Assembly: GCA_026193125.1 (NCBI GenBank) | Contig: JAPHSC010000226.1 | Coordinates: 1-7,426 of the forward strand | Source: Gammaproteobacteria bacterium | GTDB lineage: Bacteria > Pseudomonadota > Gammaproteobacteria > Steroidobacterales > BM003 | Direction of reading: 5' to 3' | DNA: 7,426 nucleotides | In this document: positions 6,425 to 7,426 of the stretch, in pieces | Position numbering within the stretch: position 1 is the stretch's first letter | How the letters are laid out: every line of letters begins with the position of its first letter | Position numbers and translations under genes: made by a program | Notes under the pieces: model-generated | Databases searched by the model: none | The model's input: the letters and a program-made list of their open reading frames with translations, nothing else | Told to the model about the DNA's origin: nothing

Positions 6425-7426
6425 ATGAAAATCACGAGACTTTTTTACCTACTTGTTTCCGTGCTCCTGCTCTCGATTTCCGGCACGGCGATCGCAGACC
6501 AAAAAGAGAACGAGGCAAACGCCCGCAAGCTGGACGTCATGACTGCGAATCTCTACCTCGGTGCGGATATCTTCAGGATTGTCGAGGCGGCGGCGGATAC
6601 AGACAATCCCTACGCTATTCCTACTGCGGTCACCCAGGTGTTCGGCATCGTCCAGGCCACCAATTTTCCGGAACGCGCAGAAGCCATCGCCGATTCCATC
6701 ATGCAGCGCCGACCCGATGTGATCGGCCTGCAGGAAGTGAGCTGGTATCGAACCGGCCCGTATGACGGCATTCCGGTCAATGCCGAAGATACCGCCTACG
6801 ACTTCCTGCAAATACTCATGGACGCCCTGGCCGCCCGCGGCCTGGACTACCGGGTGGCAGGAGAAGTGACCAATGCGGACGTCGAGGCGCCCATGTTCGT
6901 GTCTGCCGAATACGACCTGGCCGATCTGCGGCTCACCGACAGAGACGTGATCCTGGTACGCGGCGATGTGCAAACGGGCGCACCCTTTGCAGGCAATTAC
7001 TCGACCAACGCCGGTTTTGACCTCGGGGACACTACGGTCTACTTCACACGTGGCTACGTGATGCTGCCGGTGACCGTGAAGGGACGCTCCTACCTGTTTG
7101 TGAACACCCACCTGGAAACACGGCTGAACGGTGACAATCCCCTTGGCATTCTCTACCAATACGCACAAGCGCTGGAACTGGCCGGCACCGTGGACGGCGT
7201 CAATGCCGGGTACTATGGCAATTTGCCCGTGGTGCTGGTGGGTGACCTGAACTCGGATCCCAACGACATGCCGGTGGCAGTACCGGCTGGCTACCCCATA
7301 CCCTTCGACGTCCTTTATCCGCCTTACCAAGTATTCGCCGGTGCCGGCTATACCGACACCTGGCTGCAGCGCAAGGGACGACGGGACACCGGTGAAACCT
7401 GTTGCCACAACGAATTGCTCGACAAC
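6425..7426 (+). CDS. Exported endonuclease/exonuclease/phosphatase (EEP) family protein (partial, C-terminus off window)
   Basis: 334 codons are visible and the frame is open at the right edge. A signal peptide covers 1-24 (MKITRLFYLL core, ending GTAIA then DQ). EEP-fold landmarks follow: TANLYLGAD (40-48, N42), DVIGLQEV (98-105, metal-binding E104), VNTHLET (226-232, H229) and VVLVGDLNSDPND (269-281, D274 and N276). The final GETCCHNELLDN (323-334) comes just before where the family's closing Asp-His catalytic motif should be, beyond the window. EEP enzymes are metal-dependent phosphodiesterases or phosphatases that include DNase I-like nucleases, sphingomyelinases and inositol phosphatases. 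The export signal suggests an extracytoplasmic substrate such as extracellular DNA or a phospholipid; the sequence does not decide between them. It is separated from the oxidase by 196 bases and has its own ribosome site, so it may be a separate transcription unit. Confidence 0.87.
   Translation, partial: MKITRLFYLLVSVLLLSISGTAIADQKENEANARKLDVMTANLYLGADIFRIVEAAADTDNPYAIPTAVTQVFGIVQATNFPERAEAIADSIMQRRPDVIGLQEVSWYRTGPYDGIPVNAEDTAYDFLQILMDALAARGLDYRVAGEVTNADVEAPMFVSAEYDLADLRLTDRDVILVRGDVQTGAPFAGNYSTNAGFDLGDTTVYFTRGYVMLPVTVKGRSYLFVNTHLETRLNGDNPLGILYQYAQALELAGTVDGVNAGYYGNLPVVLVGDLNSDPNDMPVAVPAGYPIPFDVLYPPYQVFAGAGYTDTWLQRKGRRDTGETCCHNELLDN

Noticed and set aside
6292..6765. 157-codon plus-strand open frame spanning the gap and the EEP start
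   Set aside because: It is out of frame with the EEP gene, has low-complexity Arg/Gly/His composition and no domain.
6449..7408. 319-codon minus-strand open frame
   Set aside because: It is antisense to the EEP gene, which has a ribosome site, a signal peptide and catalytic motifs; the long shadow reflects GC-rich codon bias.

Overview
This 7.4 kb window reads like ordinary chromosomal DNA from a moderately high-GC Gram-negative bacterium, most likely a gammaproteobacterium. The reasons are three export signals, a PuuB-like oxidase, an NTT/AAA-family carrier and a short repeat-like fragment of a type I associate with proteobacterial REP elements. The taxonomic call is an inference from gene content, not from a marker gene. 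I see no tRNA, rRNA, CRISPR array, intact insertion sequence or phage gene.

Layout. Positions 1-2568 are one open frame on the minus strand, running off the left edge. It encodes a large exported protein with a phosphohistidine swivel domain followed by a PEP-synthase/PPDK-type ATP-grasp domain. This order is permuted relative to PEP synthase and matches plant glucan water dikinase. Immediately divergent, with no intergenic bases between the two proposed start codons (2568 and 2569), begins a plus-strand run of three closely spaced genes. These are an NTT-like (ATP/ADP translocase family) membrane carrier (2569-3981), an exported class-A beta-lactamase-fold serine hydrolase (3995-4912) and a PuuB-like FAD amine oxidase (4936-6228). 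Gaps are 13 and 23 bases, so these are probably one operon.

A 196-base gap (6229-6424) holds a repeat-like fragment (about 6251-6296), a possible -10 hexamer and a good ribosome binding site. It leads into an exported endonuclease/exonuclease/phosphatase (EEP) family protein that is cut off by the right edge.

How they might work together. The exported dikinase-like protein and the NTT-like carrier share one start region and may be co-regulated. Both families have known links to nucleotides or phosphoryl transfer, but one acts outside and the other in the inner membrane. The hydrolase and oxidase have no obvious shared pathway with them. The most unusual item is the exported, permuted dikinase-like protein: its domains normally need ATP, which is not expected in the periplasm.
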